Positions 1 through 8,068 of a stretch of DNA of 23,829 bases are shown here, in pieces (the first letter of the stretch is position 1; every line of letters starts with the position of its first letter). Position numbers and translations under genes: made by a program. The stretch is from Morganella morganii (lineage in GTDB: Bacteria; Pseudomonadota; Gammaproteobacteria; Enterobacterales; Enterobacteriaceae), in contig NZ_NRQY01000001.1 in the NCBI RefSeq assembly GCF_003996855.1, forward strand, positions 429,343 through 453,171. Direction: 5' to 3'. The notes under the pieces are model-generated. The model was given only the letters and a program-made list of their open reading frames with translations, had not been told where the DNA came from and made no database searches.

Positions 1-6
1 ATTACC

Positions 7-1278
7 TCAGACATAAAACTTCATGGATTTTCTGCCGAGGCAGAAGCTGATAAACAGGCCGAGAGCGCAGAGGAACAGAATATAGTAAGCGATAAACATA
101 GGGTTAACGTGTTCGGCGATGACCGGTACGGTGAAGGTGGTCAGCCCGGCGAACAGGGCGTTACCGATGTTATACGAGAATCCGATGCCGCTTAAGCGGA
201 TATTGGCCGGGAACAGTTTGATAATAATAATCGGCACGCAGGCAACCAGGCCTAAGAACAGGGCAGCCAGGGAATATAAGAAACCGATAGTGGTATGGTC
301 GCCGCTGCTCAGGGAATTAAAGAAGGCATAGCTGGTGGCGGCAAGCAGGATGCTGTATATCACAACCGTTTTACGGATTCCGAGTTTATCGGACACAATC
401 CCCGCTATAATACTGCCGGCCATATTCATTATAGTGGCAAGGATCGCGATTTTACTGACAAATTCCGGGTCGATTTTAAAGATATCGGATTTCATCAGGT
501 TTGGTGCCAGAACGACCAGAACCACACCGGTGGTCAGCAGCCAGGTGGCAAGAATAGAGAGCATTGTCGCCGGTTTGTAGTTTTTCAAAACCGCTTTGAT
601 TGGCATATCAATCAGTTCCTTACGCTTTTTCATTTCCAGGAATACCGGTGTTTCGCGCAGGTAACGGCGTAAATACACGGCAATCAGACCTAAAACACCG
701 CCGCAGATAAACGGATAGCGCCATGCGAAACTTAAGATCTGGTCATTGCTGAAATTGGTGTAAATGAGGTAGGCCGCGAAGTGGCCGATAACCACACCAA
801 ATGTCAGGCCACTGGCAATCATGCTGTTTGCCAGGCCGATACGATTCTGCGGAACATGCTCGGTAACGAAAACGTGAGCACTCGGCACTTCCCCGCCTAA
901 TGCGATTCCCTGCAACAGACGCATAATCAGCAGCAGCACGGGGGCGGCATAGCCAATCTGCTCATAGGTCGGCAGCAGGCCGATCAGCAGGGTCGGGATA
1001 GCCATCAGGAACAAAGAAAGCATAAACATTTTTTTGCGGCCAATCAGGTCGCCGAAGTGAGCCATTACCACACCGCTGAGCGGGCGGACAAAATAAGCGA
1101 CCGCGTAGGTCAGATAGGTCATGATGCTCGAAAGCAGCGGTGAGTCACTCGGGAAGAAGAGTGTCTGCAAAAAGGGTGCAAAGGTGAGAAATACGATAAA
1201 GTCGTAAAATTCCAGCGCACCACCCAAAGACGCAAGAGTCAGCGTTTTTCCGTCCTGTAGCTTTAAGCGATTAGACAT
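7..1278 (-). CDS. MFS transporter, metabolite:H+ symporter (MHS/ProP-like) type
   Basis: This 423-residue inner-membrane protein is hydrophobic throughout, with a pattern fitting 12 membrane segments. Two marks of the metabolite:H+ symporter branch of the major facilitator superfamily are visible: ALEFYDF in the first segment (residues 21-27), and GDLIGRKK (76-83) in the loop between segments 2 and 3. A third, RLLQGIALGGE, lies in segment 4. Relatives include ProP, ShiA and KgtP, which import small organic solutes with protons; the substrate cannot be read from sequence. The ATG at 1276-1278 has a plausible ribosome site (TAAGG) about 7 bases upstream. The gene is separated from bamE by 431 gene-free bases and a terminator, so it is probably transcribed alone. 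Its stop codon is only 6 bases from the window edge. Family assignment is firm, specificity unknown. Confidence 0.9.
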   Translation of the reverse strand: MSNRLKLQDGKTLTLASLGGALEFYDFIVFLTFAPFLQTLFFPSDSPLLSSIMTYLTYAVAYFVRPLSGVVMAHFGDLIGRKKMFMLSLFLMAIPTLLIGLLPTYEQIGYAAPVLLLIMRLLQGIALGGEVPSAHVFVTEHVPQNRIGLANSMIASGLTFGVVIGHFAAYLIYTNFSNDQILSFAWRYPFICGGVLGLIAVYLRRYLRETPVFLEMKKRKELIDMPIKAVLKNYKPATMLSILATWLLTTGVVLVVLAPNLMKSDIFKIDPEFVSKIAILATIMNMAGSIIAGIVSDKLGIRKTVVIYSILLAATSYAFFNSLSSGDHTTIGFLYSLAALFLGLVACVPIIIIKLFPANIRLSGIGFSYNIGNALFAGLTTFTVPVIAEHVNPMFIAYYILFLCALGLFISFCLGRKSMKFYV

Positions 1279-1631
1279 GCCATTAACCTTACTTATTAAA
1301 CATGCGTGAAAATGAAATAATCGTGAATACTAGCACGATACTATCGGTCAGTGAGATATTTCTGAAAAGTTAATTATGCTAATGATTTATATCCATTTTT
1401 TTAATGTGGTTACCTTTGGCTATAATATATTTGCCGCTAATTTACGGAAATATAAGCAAAGTAATGCTTGAATATCATTATTATTATCGGGACAGGATGC
1501 AGAAAATTACGGAGAGTGATAAATCATGGTAATGAATAATTATTCGTTATAAATATAATGAATGGATTGTGCACCGCAAGGCAGGATACAACAATCAACC
1601 GGTGACAATAAACCGGAACAGACAAATAAAC
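1279..1631. other. Gene-free AT-rich stretch upstream of the MFS gene
   Basis: No convincing coding region is seen on either strand. The part next to the transporter should hold its leftward promoter, but no clear -35/-10 pair stands out. A short odd-centred palindrome (CGATA-C-TATCG, 1336-1346) lies about 58 bases before the transporter start and could be an operator half, though it is too short to assert. A tiny reading frame (MVMNNYSL, near 1526-1552) follows a purine-rich stretch and is not supported as a gene. Confidence 0.5.
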
Positions 1632-1670
1632 AAAACCCGCAGATCCACGATGTGCACCGGCGGGTTTTTT
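1632..1670. terminator. Rho-independent terminator downstream of bamE
   Basis: A 9-bp perfect stem (AAAACCCGC at 1632-1640, GCGGGTTTT at 1660-1668) encloses a 19-base loop. Read leftward, in the direction of bamE transcription, the stem is followed by TTTT then a T-rich tail. Read rightward it ends in six T. It probably ends the bamE transcript and can work both ways. Confidence 0.75.
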
Positions 1671-1709
1671 GTTATTTATCACACGTTGTTTTAGCGTGAC
1701 TGCTGAAAA

Positions 1710-2096
1710 TCAGTCAGTGACGGTCTCACTGGCGATTTCACTTGCTGTTTCGTCACCGCCATCCGGCTTGTAATTTGTATTGGTGATCTGGCTCAGTGTA
1801 CCGGCTGAGTCAAAGACCAATGTAAGTGTTTCCTGTTTAACCGGCTCATGGCCCGGTTCACGGCGGAAGACGTAGTACCAGGTCTGTGTTCCGAACGGGT
1901 CACGTAACATCGGGGTGCCGAGTGTGTAGGCGACTTGCTGTTGGGTCATTCCTTTCTGGATCTTCGCCACGTCTGCCGGTGTCAGGTAGTTACCCTGGTT
2001 GATATCCGGGCGGTAAACAACACGCTCCAGAGTGGAACAACCGGCAGTTAACAGCAACAAAGATGTCGTTGCGGCAATCAGCAATTTACAACGCAT
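1710..2096 (-). CDS. bamE: Outer membrane protein assembly factor BamE (SmpA lipoprotein)
   Basis: BamE is a small outer-membrane lipoprotein of the BAM complex, which folds beta-barrel proteins into the outer membrane. The 128-residue product begins with a lipoprotein signal ending in the lipobox LTAGC, giving a mature N-terminal Cys20. The sequence that follows ([20 protein letters not shown]) matches E. coli BamE almost residue for residue, as do GMTQQQVAY and the DPFG-T-TWYYVFR block. The C-terminal tail (about residues 110-128, rich in Glu, Ser and Thr) is longer than in E. coli. A site AAGGA lies about 12 bases before the ATG. The order bamE-recN-nadK is the same as in E. coli. A possible promoter (TTTTCA, 17 bases, TATCAT) lies in the 122 bases between recN and bamE, but is not strong. 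Confidence 0.97.
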   Translation of the reverse strand: MRCKLLIAATTSLLLLTAGCSTLERVVYRPDINQGNYLTPADVAKIQKGMTQQQVAYTLGTPMLRDPFGTQTWYYVFRREPGHEPVKQETLTLVFDSAGTLSQITNTNYKPDGGDETASEIASETVTD

Positions 2097-2218
2097 GGTG
2101 ATTTCATTCCTTTAGGATTCTTTGTGACGATGATAATCGACAATAATCAAATTGAAAACCTTTACATTTTTCTATGACCGCAGGATCGCATAAAAGTTAG
2201 ATGAAATCAGCTTGTTTG

Positions 2219-3880
2219 TTATGCTGCCAGCAATTCTTTTGCGCTGGCGAGGGTATTTTTAGTGACCTCGGCACCGGCAAGTAACCGGGCCAGTTCCTGT
2301 ACCCGCGCTTTTTTATCCAGCAGTTGCATGGCAGTTTCGGTTTCAGTGCCGTTAGTGTGTTTACTGACAAAATAGTGCTGATGCCCGCAACCCGCAACCT
2401 GAGGTAAATGAGTCACACACATGACCTGAGTGGATTCGCCCAGTTCACGCAGCAGTTTTCCTACGATGGCGGCAGTCGGGCCGCTAATCCCCACATCCAC
2501 TTCATCGAAAATCAGTGCCGAGGTGTCCATTTTTTTCGCGGTGATCACCTGAATTGCCAGGGCAATACGGGATAACTCCCCGCCGGAAGCCACTTTTGCC
2601 AGTGCCTGATGCGGTTGCCCCGGGTTGGTGGTAACATTAAATTCAACTCTGCTCGCGCCGTCCATACTCAGTTGTTCCGGAGTAAAAATCACATCTGCGG
2701 TAAAGCGGCCATGCGGCATGGATAAATGGTGCATGCTCTGTGTGATAAGCTCACCCAGCTCAGCGGCGTAGTGCTCTCTGACCATGTGTAACTGCTGTGC
2801 AATCGTCAGCGCCTGCTGATAATACTGTTCGGCTTCCCGGCTCAGTTCTTCGCTGTGCTGTTCACTTTCCTGCTGCATCTGCTGCTCTTCCTGTAGCCGG
2901 GCATACAGGACATATAACTCTTCCGGTGTGGTGTGGTGTTTACGGCTCAGACTGATATAACGGGAGATGCGCTGCTCCAGTTCGTACAGCCGGTTTGGGT
3001 CCAAATCCACGCGGTGGCTGTAGTGACGCAGTTCATTACTGACTTCATCCACCTGAATGGCGGCTTCTTCCAGCATGGTCAGTAACGGAGAAAGGCTTTC
3101 ATCCAGGGAGATCAGTTCGCCGAGTTCATGGCGGGCATGATTGAGCATGCTGATAATGTTGTTTTTGTCATTTTCGCTGAGAATGTTTAATGTGTCCTGA
3201 CTCAGGCTCAGAAACTGACCTGAGTTTGAAAGACGCTTATATTCGGCATCAATGTCCGGAAATTCCCCTTCGCGGGGTTCAAATTCACCGAGTTCTTTCA
3301 GATGATAATCAACAAGCTGCTGACGCGCTTCCCGCTCCAGTGTCTGCTGTTGATAGAGTGCCAGTGCCTGGCAGGCATTGTGCCACTGCTGCCAGGCTTT
3401 TTTCATTTCACTAAGCAGCAAGCCCTGATTGGCATAAGTATCCAGCAGAGTTTTCTGGTGGCTGCTTTCGAGCAGATGCTGATGGGCATGCTGTCCGTGA
3501 ATTTGGATCAATAATGTACCGAGTTCACGCAGTTGTGACAGCGGTACGGCTGTACCGTTGATAAAACCACGGGAGCGGCCGTCACTGTTGATGGTGCGGC
3601 GTAACAGGCATTCCTGGTTATCGTCCAGCTGATGTTCTTCAAGCCAGAGGCGGGCAGCAGGGGTATCTTTCAGGGAAAAGCGGGCGCAGATATCAGCACG
3701 CCCGGCGCCCGGACGCACCATATTGGCATCCGCACGGTTACCGAGGCATAACCCCAGTGCATCAATCGCAATGGATTTACCGGCACCGGTTTCGCCGGTA
3801 ATAGCAGACATCCCGGCGCGGAAGTCTATTTCTAATTCGCGGACAATGGCAAACTGACTGATGGTGAGCTGGGTTAACAT
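2219..3880 (-). CDS. recN: DNA repair protein RecN
   Basis: RecN is an SMC-like ATPase that acts in recombinational repair of double-strand breaks in the cytoplasm. Starting at the ATG at 3878-3880 the product has 553 residues and opens [13 protein letters not shown], as in E. coli. The frame is open for eight more codons upstream, but those codons overlap LexA sites and lack a better ribosome site; AGGAG lies about 9 bases before the chosen ATG. Walker A is GETGAGKS (29-36). A long coiled-coil middle rich in Glu and Gln follows. The ABC signature SGGELSR is near 432-438, and Walker B LIFDEVD is near 456-462. The protein ends LLAA; in E. coli a C-terminal LAA makes RecN a ClpXP substrate. Two LexA-type boxes precede the gene. 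Confidence 0.97.
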   Translation of the reverse strand: MLTQLTISQFAIVRELEIDFRAGMSAITGETGAGKSIAIDALGLCLGNRADANMVRPGAGRADICARFSLKDTPAARLWLEEHQLDDNQECLLRRTINSDGRSRGFINGTAVPLSQLRELGTLLIQIHGQHAHQHLLESSHQKTLLDTYANQGLLLSEMKKAWQQWHNACQALALYQQQTLEREARQQLVDYHLKELGEFEPREGEFPDIDAEYKRLSNSGQFLSLSQDTLNILSENDKNNIISMLNHARHELGELISLDESLSPLLTMLEEAAIQVDEVSNELRHYSHRVDLDPNRLYELEQRISRYISLSRKHHTTPEELYVLYARLQEEQQMQQESEQHSEELSREAEQYYQQALTIAQQLHMVREHYAAELGELITQSMHHLSMPHGRFTADVIFTPEQLSMDGASRVEFNVTTNPGQPHQALAKVASGGELSRIALAIQVITAKKMDTSALIFDEVDVGISGPTAAIVGKLLRELGESTQVMCVTHLPQVAGCGHQHYFVSKHTNGTETETAMQLLDKKARVQELARLLAGAEVTKNTLASAKELLAA

Positions 3881-3890
3881 GCCGCCTCTC

Positions 3891-3906
3891 CTGTGGATAT
3901 ACACAT
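3891..3906 (-). promoter_or_regulatory. Second, imperfect LexA box before recN
   Basis: On the minus strand this reads ATGT-N8-ACAG, one mismatch from CTGT-N8-ACAG. It lies between the perfect box and the recN start, close to the ribosome site. E. coli recN also has more than one LexA site. It is weaker evidence than the upstream box. Confidence 0.5.
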
Positions 3907-3908
3907 GC

Positions 3909-3950
3909 CTGTTTTTACATACAGTATAATCAGGATTTTTATCCGGTAAA
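3909..3950 (-). promoter_or_regulatory. recN promoter with perfect LexA (SOS) box
   Basis: On the minus strand a -35 TTTACC (3945-3950), a 16-base spacer and a -10 TATACT (3923-3928) make a plausible sigma-70 promoter. A LexA operator CTGTATGTAAAAACAG (3909-3924) fits the CTGT-N8-ACAG consensus exactly and overlaps the end of the -10 element. LexA bound here would block the promoter until DNA damage. Site recognition is direct; repression is inferred from the known SOS control of recN. Confidence 0.88.
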
Positions 3951-3968
3951 GAGGCGGAATGAAAAAAA

Positions 3969-4868
3969 TCAGAACATTTTTTTAGACCAGCCGAGTTTTG
4001 TACTTAACGTATTGAAATAGTTATAGTCAATCGGATGTATGAGATCGAGCGTTTTGCTGCTGCGTTTGATCCTGACCACATCCCCTTCCTGTATAGGCAA
4101 GGCTATCTGGCTGTCGCAGCTGACCTCATAATCAATATTGGTCTGCGGGAATTTCAGGGTAATGGTACTGTGGCTGCTGATAACCAGCGGCCGTGAGGAA
4201 AGGGTGTGCGGGAACATCGGCACCAGGGCGATAGCATCCAGATTCGGCGTCAGAATCGGCCCGCCCGCTGAAAGTGAATAGGCAGTGGAGCCGGTCGGCG
4301 TGGTGATGATCAGTCCGTCAGAACGCTGGGAAAAAGCAAATCGTTCATCAATATAGACTTCAAAATCAATCATATGTGCGACTTTACCCGGGTGCAGTAC
4401 TACTTCATTAAGTGCGGTGCTGCGGCGCAGTTTTCCGTTGGGGCTGAGCACCCCGGCATCCAGCAAAAACCGTTTTTCGACGTGATATTCCCCGGTCAGC
4501 ACGCGATCGAGCTGCTGAAGTGCATTGTCCGGCGCGAGGTCGGTCAGAAAACCGAGGTTTCCCCGGTTCACGCCGATCACATCCGCGCCATAGCGGGAGA
4601 GCACACGGGCGGCACCGAGCATGTTGCCGTCCCCGCCGATCACAATGACCAGGTCGGCCTGCTGCCCGATATCCGGCAGCGTGCCGGTGACCGCATCGGT
4701 CAGCCTCATTTCAGCGGCAACGTCACTTTCCACAATGACACGCAGACCTTTCTTCAGCAGCCAGTGATAAAGTTGTTCGTGTGTTGCCAGCGCTTCAGGA
4801 TGGCGCGGGTGGCCGACAATTCCGATACAGCGGAACGATTTGTTTTTTGCGGTATTGTCCGTCAGCAT
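3969..4868 (-). CDS. nadK: NAD kinase
   Basis: NadK is a cytoplasmic enzyme that phosphorylates NAD to NADP using ATP. With the ATG at 4866-4868 the product has 299 residues, near the 292 of E. coli. It contains the block [14 protein letters not shown] (14-27), the catalytic GGDGN (78-82), RGNLGFLTD, the substrate loop [15 protein letters not shown], and the C-terminal [14 protein letters not shown] that is nearly identical to E. coli. The frame is open 22 codons further, but that extension runs over the sigma-32 promoter of divergent grpE and has no family resemblance. GTGAGG lies about 11 bases before the chosen start, so the exact start is slightly uncertain. The gene is divergent from grpE and 88 bases from recN. 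Confidence 0.96.
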   Translation of the reverse strand: MLTDNTAKNKSFRCIGIVGHPRHPEALATHEQLYHWLLKKGLRVIVESDVAAEMRLTDAVTGTLPDIGQQADLVIVIGGDGNMLGAARVLSRYGADVIGVNRGNLGFLTDLAPDNALQQLDRVLTGEYHVEKRFLLDAGVLSPNGKLRRSTALNEVVLHPGKVAHMIDFEVYIDERFAFSQRSDGLIITTPTGSTAYSLSAGGPILTPNLDAIALVPMFPHTLSSRPLVISSHSTITLKFPQTNIDYEVSCDSQIALPIQEGDVVRIKRSSKTLDLIHPIDYNYFNTLSTKLGWSKKMF

Positions 4869-4897
4869 GTGCGTTTTAGCCTCACTTAATCGCCATT

Positions 4898-4928
4898 CCC
4901 TTGAATCTCTGAGTTTGATCCCCATAAT
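4898..4928 (+). promoter_or_regulatory. Sigma-32 (heat-shock) promoter of grpE
   Basis: CCCTTGAA (4898-4905), 14 bases, then CCCCATAAT (4920-4928) matches the sigma-32 consensus (CTTGAA, 13-15 bases, CCCCAT-T) almost perfectly. The grpE start is about 41 bases beyond. GrpE is a known heat-shock regulon member. Confidence 0.93.
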
Positions 4929-4968
4929 AAACAAGAATCAGGATTATTGCGAAATACGCGGAGATTTT

Positions 4969-5547
4969 ATGAGTAGTCACGAACAAAAAACGCACGAAGA
5001 GCCTGTTGCAGACGCAGCGGAGACCCTGAATACAGCGGCGGAACAGCCGGAAACTGAGCAGGCGGATGCCGCCGCAGCGGCACAAACCCGTATCGCGGAG
5101 CTGGAGCATGAACTGGAAGAATCCCGTAAAACGGAACGTGAAGCCATGCTGCGTGCCAAAGCGGAGATTGAAAACAACCGCCGCCGTATGGAACAGGATG
5201 TTGAAAAAGCCCATAAGTTTGCGTTAGAACGTTTTTCTAATGAATTATTACCTGTGATTGATAACCTGGAACGCGCGCTGAGTGCGGTTAATCCGGAAGA
5301 TGAAACACAGAAAAATATGCTGGAAGGGCTGGAACTGACACTGAAATCCTTCCTGGATGCGGTGAAAAAATTTGGTATTGACGTGGTTGAAGAGACAAAA
5401 GTGCCGTTCAACCCAGATGTGCACCAGGCCATCAGTATGGTGGATGCGGCCGATCATGAGTCCAACCATGTGGTGACCGTGATGCAGAAGGGCTACACCC
5501 TGAATGGTCGTCTGTTGCGTCCGGCGATGGTGATGGTCTCCAAATAA
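4969..5547 (+). CDS. grpE: Nucleotide exchange factor GrpE
   Basis: GrpE is the cytoplasmic co-chaperone that releases ADP from DnaK in the DnaK-DnaJ-GrpE folding cycle. The 192-residue protein opens MSSHEQK, close to E. coli MSSKEQK. It has an acidic, disordered first 45 residues (rich in Ala, Glu and Thr), then a long helical coiled coil ([20 protein letters not shown]). The family core follows: [32 protein letters not shown], and the C-terminal beta-wing ending [17 protein letters not shown] sits 5 bases before the ATG. The frame is open upstream to 4840, but that part overlaps the sigma-32 promoter and nadK and is not translated as grpE. The gene is monocistronic, with its own promoter and terminator. 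Confidence 0.97.
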   Translation: MSSHEQKTHEEPVADAAETLNTAAEQPETEQADAAAAAQTRIAELEHELEESRKTEREAMLRAKAEIENNRRRMEQDVEKAHKFALERFSNELLPVIDNLERALSAVNPEDETQKNMLEGLELTLKSFLDAVKKFGIDVVEETKVPFNPDVHQAISMVDAADHESNHVVTVMQKGYTLNGRLLRPAMVMVSK

Positions 5548-5568
5548 GGATTTCTTATCTGTAATCTC

Positions 5569-5594
5569 ATGCCGCCGCAAGGGCGGCATTTTTG
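5569..5594 (+). terminator. Rho-independent terminator of grpE
   Basis: An 8-bp perfect stem (ATGCCGCC at 5569-5576, GGCGGCAT at 5582-5589) with a 5-base loop is followed by a T run. It starts 21 bases after the grpE stop and lies between grpE and convergent ung. Confidence 0.9.
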
Positions 5595-5602
5595 TATCTG
5601 TA

Positions 5603-6301
5603 TTATGCGCCGGGCCGAAGCTCCGCCGGGATCACCGGCTGCCAGTCGATCTGCGTCTGACCGCGCTCTGCCAGTATTGCATTGGTTTTTGAAAAATGAC
5701 GGCAGCCCAGGAAGCCCCGGTGAGCAGACAGCGGGGACGGGTGCGGTGCTTTCAGTATCACATGCTTTTGCTGATCAATGTACTGGCCTTTCCGCTGGGC
5801 ATGCGCGCCCCAGAGCAGGAAAATAACACCTTCGCAATGTGTATTCACGGCCGCAATCACATTATTGGTAAAGGTTTCCCAGCCAAGTCTGGCGTGAGAA
5901 TGCGCCTGGCCGCGCTCAACGGTCAGCACGGTATTCAGCAGTAACACGCCCTGTTGTGCCCAGCTGACGAGGCAGCCGTGATCCGGCCGTGTAAACCCGG
6001 GAATATCAGCTTCCAGTTCCTTATACATATTGACGAGCGACGGCGGCGGCTGAATACCCGGCAGAACAGAAAAAGAGAGGCCGTGAGCCTGATTTGGCCC
6101 GTGGTACGGGTCCTGTCCCAGAATCACCACCCGCACATCAGACAGCTCAGTATAACGGAATGCATTGAAGACATCTTTCTGTGGTGGGTAAATGGTCTTA
6201 CCAATTTCTCGCTCATGGGCAACAGCACGAAGAGTTTCAATGAAATAGGGCTGGGTTTTTTCATGGCCGATGACATCATGCCAGGTCAGAGATGCAGACA
6301 T
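5603..6301 (-). CDS. ung: Uracil-DNA glycosylase (family 1)
   Basis: Ung removes uracil from DNA as the first step of base-excision repair. With the ATG at 6299-6301 the product has 232 residues. It carries the water-activating motif GQDPYHG, with the catalytic aspartate at residue 64 as in E. coli; the [14 protein letters not shown] block; [11 protein letters not shown]; and [11 protein letters not shown], which contains the catalytic histidine loop. An ATG six codons upstream (6317-6319) is also in frame, but it would consume the AAGGA ribosome site that serves the chosen start, and family members begin near here (SASLTWHDV aligns with ANELTWHDV). The gene converges on grpE with no terminator of its own beyond the shared hairpin. 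Confidence 0.96.
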   Translation of the reverse strand: MSASLTWHDVIGHEKTQPYFIETLRAVAHEREIGKTIYPPQKDVFNAFRYTELSDVRVVILGQDPYHGPNQAHGLSFSVLPGIQPPPSLVNMYKELEADIPGFTRPDHGCLVSWAQQGVLLLNTVLTVERGQAHSHARLGWETFTNNVIAAVNTHCEGVIFLLWGAHAQRKGQYIDQQKHVILKAPHPSPLSAHRGFLGCRHFSKTNAILAERGQTQIDWQPVIPAELRPGA

Positions 6302-6471
6302 CGTGTCGTTATCCTTCATTTATTACAAGAGTTGCCGTCAGCTTACCTGACTTATCCGTTGTTAGGAAATAAGAAGGAATTATTTTGCGGACCGGGTTCT
6401 GATAACCATGGCGACAGGAAGAAAATAGCTGATTTTTTACAAAAAAACCTGAAAGCAGCAAAAATGAAATT
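6302..6471. other. Gene-free part of the ung-grcA divergent interval
   Basis: No supported coding region is present. The ung promoter should lie here on the minus strand, but no clear hexamer pair is evident. The right-hand part is A-rich and leads into the FNR-type sites of grcA. Confidence 0.5.
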
Positions 6472-6485
6472 TTGATTTAAAACAG
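6472..6485 (+). promoter_or_regulatory. Candidate upstream FNR site of grcA
   Basis: TTGAT-TTAA-AACAG matches 8 of the 10 defined positions of the FNR palindrome (TTGAT-N4-ATCAA). Its centre (6478.5) is 52 bases upstream of the perfect site. E. coli yfiD has two FNR sites, near -40.5 and -93.5, with almost the same separation. Confidence 0.55.
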
Positions 6486-6523
6486 TCTTTTATCAGGATG
6501 GTTAAAAATTGATATGATTTTTA

Positions 6524-6569
6524 TTGATATATATCAAAGAATCAGTCCTGTATTCTTGGTATATAAGAT
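6524..6569 (+). promoter_or_regulatory. FNR-activated promoter of grcA
   Basis: A perfect FNR palindrome TTGATATATATCAA (6524-6537) lies upstream of a TATAAG/TAAGAT -10 region (6562-6569). If the operator is centred near -41.5 the start point would be about 6572, so the geometry is that of a class II FNR-dependent promoter. There is no good -35 hexamer, as expected for an activator-dependent promoter. Activation without oxygen is inferred from the known control of yfiD. Confidence 0.85.
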
Positions 6570-6646
6570 GCAGAGACATTGGTTAGACCAATATTCCAAG
6601 TTAAATGACAATCATTAAATTGATATCGAATCACCCGGAGGTCATC

Positions 6647-7030
6647 ATGGTTACTGGTATTCAAATTACTAAATCCGAAAATGCTGCACTGGTTAACTCT
6701 TTCTGGCTGCTGGATGACAGCAAAGACGAAGTACGCTGCATCTGTGCAAAAGAACAATATGCAGACGGTGATGTTGTTGCCCGTTCCGCATTAGGTCCTT
6801 TCGAGTACCGCGAAGTGAATTTACAGGTTCAGCCTACTGTCCGTGTTGAAGGTGGTCAGCACCTGAACGTGAACGTTCTGCGTCGTGAAACTCTGGAAGA
6901 TGCTGTTAACCATCCGGAAAAATACCCGCAGTTAACTATCCGTGTTTCCGGTTATGCAGTGCGTTTCAACTCACTGACACCTGAACAGCAGCGCGACGTT
7001 ATTGCCCGTACTTTCACAGCCAGCCTGTAA
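6647..7030 (+). CDS. grcA: Autonomous glycyl radical cofactor GrcA
   Basis: GrcA (YfiD) is a small cytoplasmic protein that replaces the oxygen-damaged C-terminal glycyl-radical domain of pyruvate formate-lyase. The 127-residue length equals that of E. coli. The radical motif RVSGYAVRF (99-107) places the radical glycine at residue 102, as in E. coli. [20 protein letters not shown] and the C-terminal [14 protein letters not shown] are the PflB-like core. GGAGG sits 6 bases before the ATG. The frame is open 14 codons further to 6605, but that extension lacks a ribosome site and family support. The gene is monocistronic, with an FNR promoter and a terminator directly after it. Confidence 0.97.
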   Translation: MVTGIQITKSENAALVNSFWLLDDSKDEVRCICAKEQYADGDVVARSALGPFEYREVNLQVQPTVRVEGGQHLNVNVLRRETLEDAVNHPEKYPQLTIRVSGYAVRFNSLTPEQQRDVIARTFTASL

Positions 7031-7056
7031 TCGTTCCGGCAACAGTCCTTGTTCCG

Positions 7057-7083
7057 AAAACCACGCTCCGGCGTGGTTTTTTT
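7057..7083 (+). terminator. Rho-independent terminator of grcA
   Basis: A 10-bp perfect stem (AAAACCACGC at 7057-7066, GCGTGGTTTT at 7071-7080) with a TCCG tetraloop runs into seven T. It lies 26 bases after the grcA stop. Confidence 0.93.
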
Positions 7084-7189
7084 ATGTCTGACGGATAAAA
7101 AAGTCAGTAACTTACTGATAAAAAATGATATTGTTACAGTTCAGAGAATAGCGTTAAGTGAAGCCTTCAGTGTCCACGGAGGCGTATTT

Positions 7190-8010
7190 ATGTTGATCGA
7201 ACACTATTTCTCGCAGTTACTGGCTTTCTCATCCACGCCGCATTGTCAGGCACTTTTGCAGCGGCAGCATGTCACCGCAGCGGATTTATTGCTGCCGGTT
7301 CCCGCCGGACACCGGCAGGATGGTTTTCCCGATGATATTACACTGGCCCGGCTGTGCTCTGACAGTTACCGCCCCGGCCGCCGCGATATCGGCGAAGTCT
7401 GCCGTTCCGATACACAGACACTGGCTTCTCTCTCGCTGACGGAAGATCAGTTAAGCAGCCCGTCCGGTCTGCAAAGTATGATTTATCATTACCGGGATAC
7501 CGGGATTCTGGCGTTTGCGGGCAGCAATGATATGTCAGATATGATGACCAATATCCGCCAGGGCCGCGGATTACCGGCAAGGCAGTATCAGGAAGCGGTG
7601 TCGCTGGCAGCACATCTGCTGTCGCAATCTGTTTGTCCGTGGTTATTTGTCGGGCACTCTCTCGGCGGCGGGCTGGCCTCGTTTTGTGCTGTGGTGCTTC
7701 AGCAGCCGGCGGTGATTTTTAATGCGGCGGGTCTGGCGGAAAATACACTGGCGGAAGAAGGGGTTTCTCTGGTGACCGCGCGGAGCGGGGGGCAGAACTT
7801 ATCCGCCATTATGTACTGGAGCATGACTGGCTTACCCATATTCAGGACGGGCTGGATCTCCCGAAACCACTCTGACAGCGTATAGCACTGGATTATTATC
7901 CGCGGCAGCATGCGCATTCCCCCTTACAAAAGCTGGTTCTCGGTGTGAAGGCGCATACCCTGTCGCAGGTGGTTACCGCGATGGAACAGATGGATGAAAT
8001 CCGGGAATAA
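7190..8010 (+). pseudogene. Broken alpha/beta-hydrolase (DUF2974, Mbeg1-like) gene
   Basis: The reading frame starts at ATG 7190 behind GGAGG (7 bases away) and gives 231 residues before a TAG at 7883-7885. It has the nucleophile-elbow motif GHSLGG (155-160) and an upstream FAGSND (109-114), as in lipase-like hydrolases of the DUF2974 family. The natural C-terminus is in another frame: from about 7795, frame 1 reads RHYVLEHDWLTHIQDGLDLP, and after an in-frame TGA (7873-7875) it continues QRIALDYYPR to a TAA at 8008-8010, just before a terminator. One lost base, perhaps in the G6 run at 7787-7792 (a seventh G would give GGAELIRHYVLEHDW), plus one nonsense change would account for this. The remaining N-terminal part keeps the putative Ser but lacks the C-terminal region. 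Family naming is from memory of the motif pattern. Confidence 0.8.
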
Positions 8011-8014
8011 GCAT

Positions 8015-8045
8015 AAGAAAACGGACTGTGACAGTCCGTTTTCTT
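8015..8045. terminator. Bidirectional terminator between the hydrolase pseudogene and srmB
   Basis: A 14-bp perfect inverted repeat (8015-8028 with 8032-8045) has a 3-base loop, an A-rich left arm and a T-rich right arm. It begins 4 bases after the hydrolase stop and ends 23 bases before the srmB stop on the other strand, so it can serve both convergent genes. Confidence 0.92.
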
Positions 8046-8068
8046 TTATCCGGGAGACGGAATTCCGC

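Noticed and set aside
2110..2150. Fur-like box (GATGATAATCGACAATAATC) upstream of bamE
   Set aside because: It matches too few positions of the Fur consensus, and bamE is not known to be iron-controlled.
3881..3904. Longer recN start (MYIHRRGG extension)
   Set aside because: The extension overlaps LexA boxes, has no ribosome site, and E. coli RecN starts at the internal MLxQLTIS.
4869..4934. Longer nadK start
   Set aside because: It would run through the sigma-32 promoter of grpE and gives residues unlike any NAD kinase N-terminus.
4840..4968. N-terminal extension of grpE
   Set aside because: It lies upstream of or within the sigma-32 promoter, so it is not on the transcript; the MSSHEQK start has a good ribosome site.
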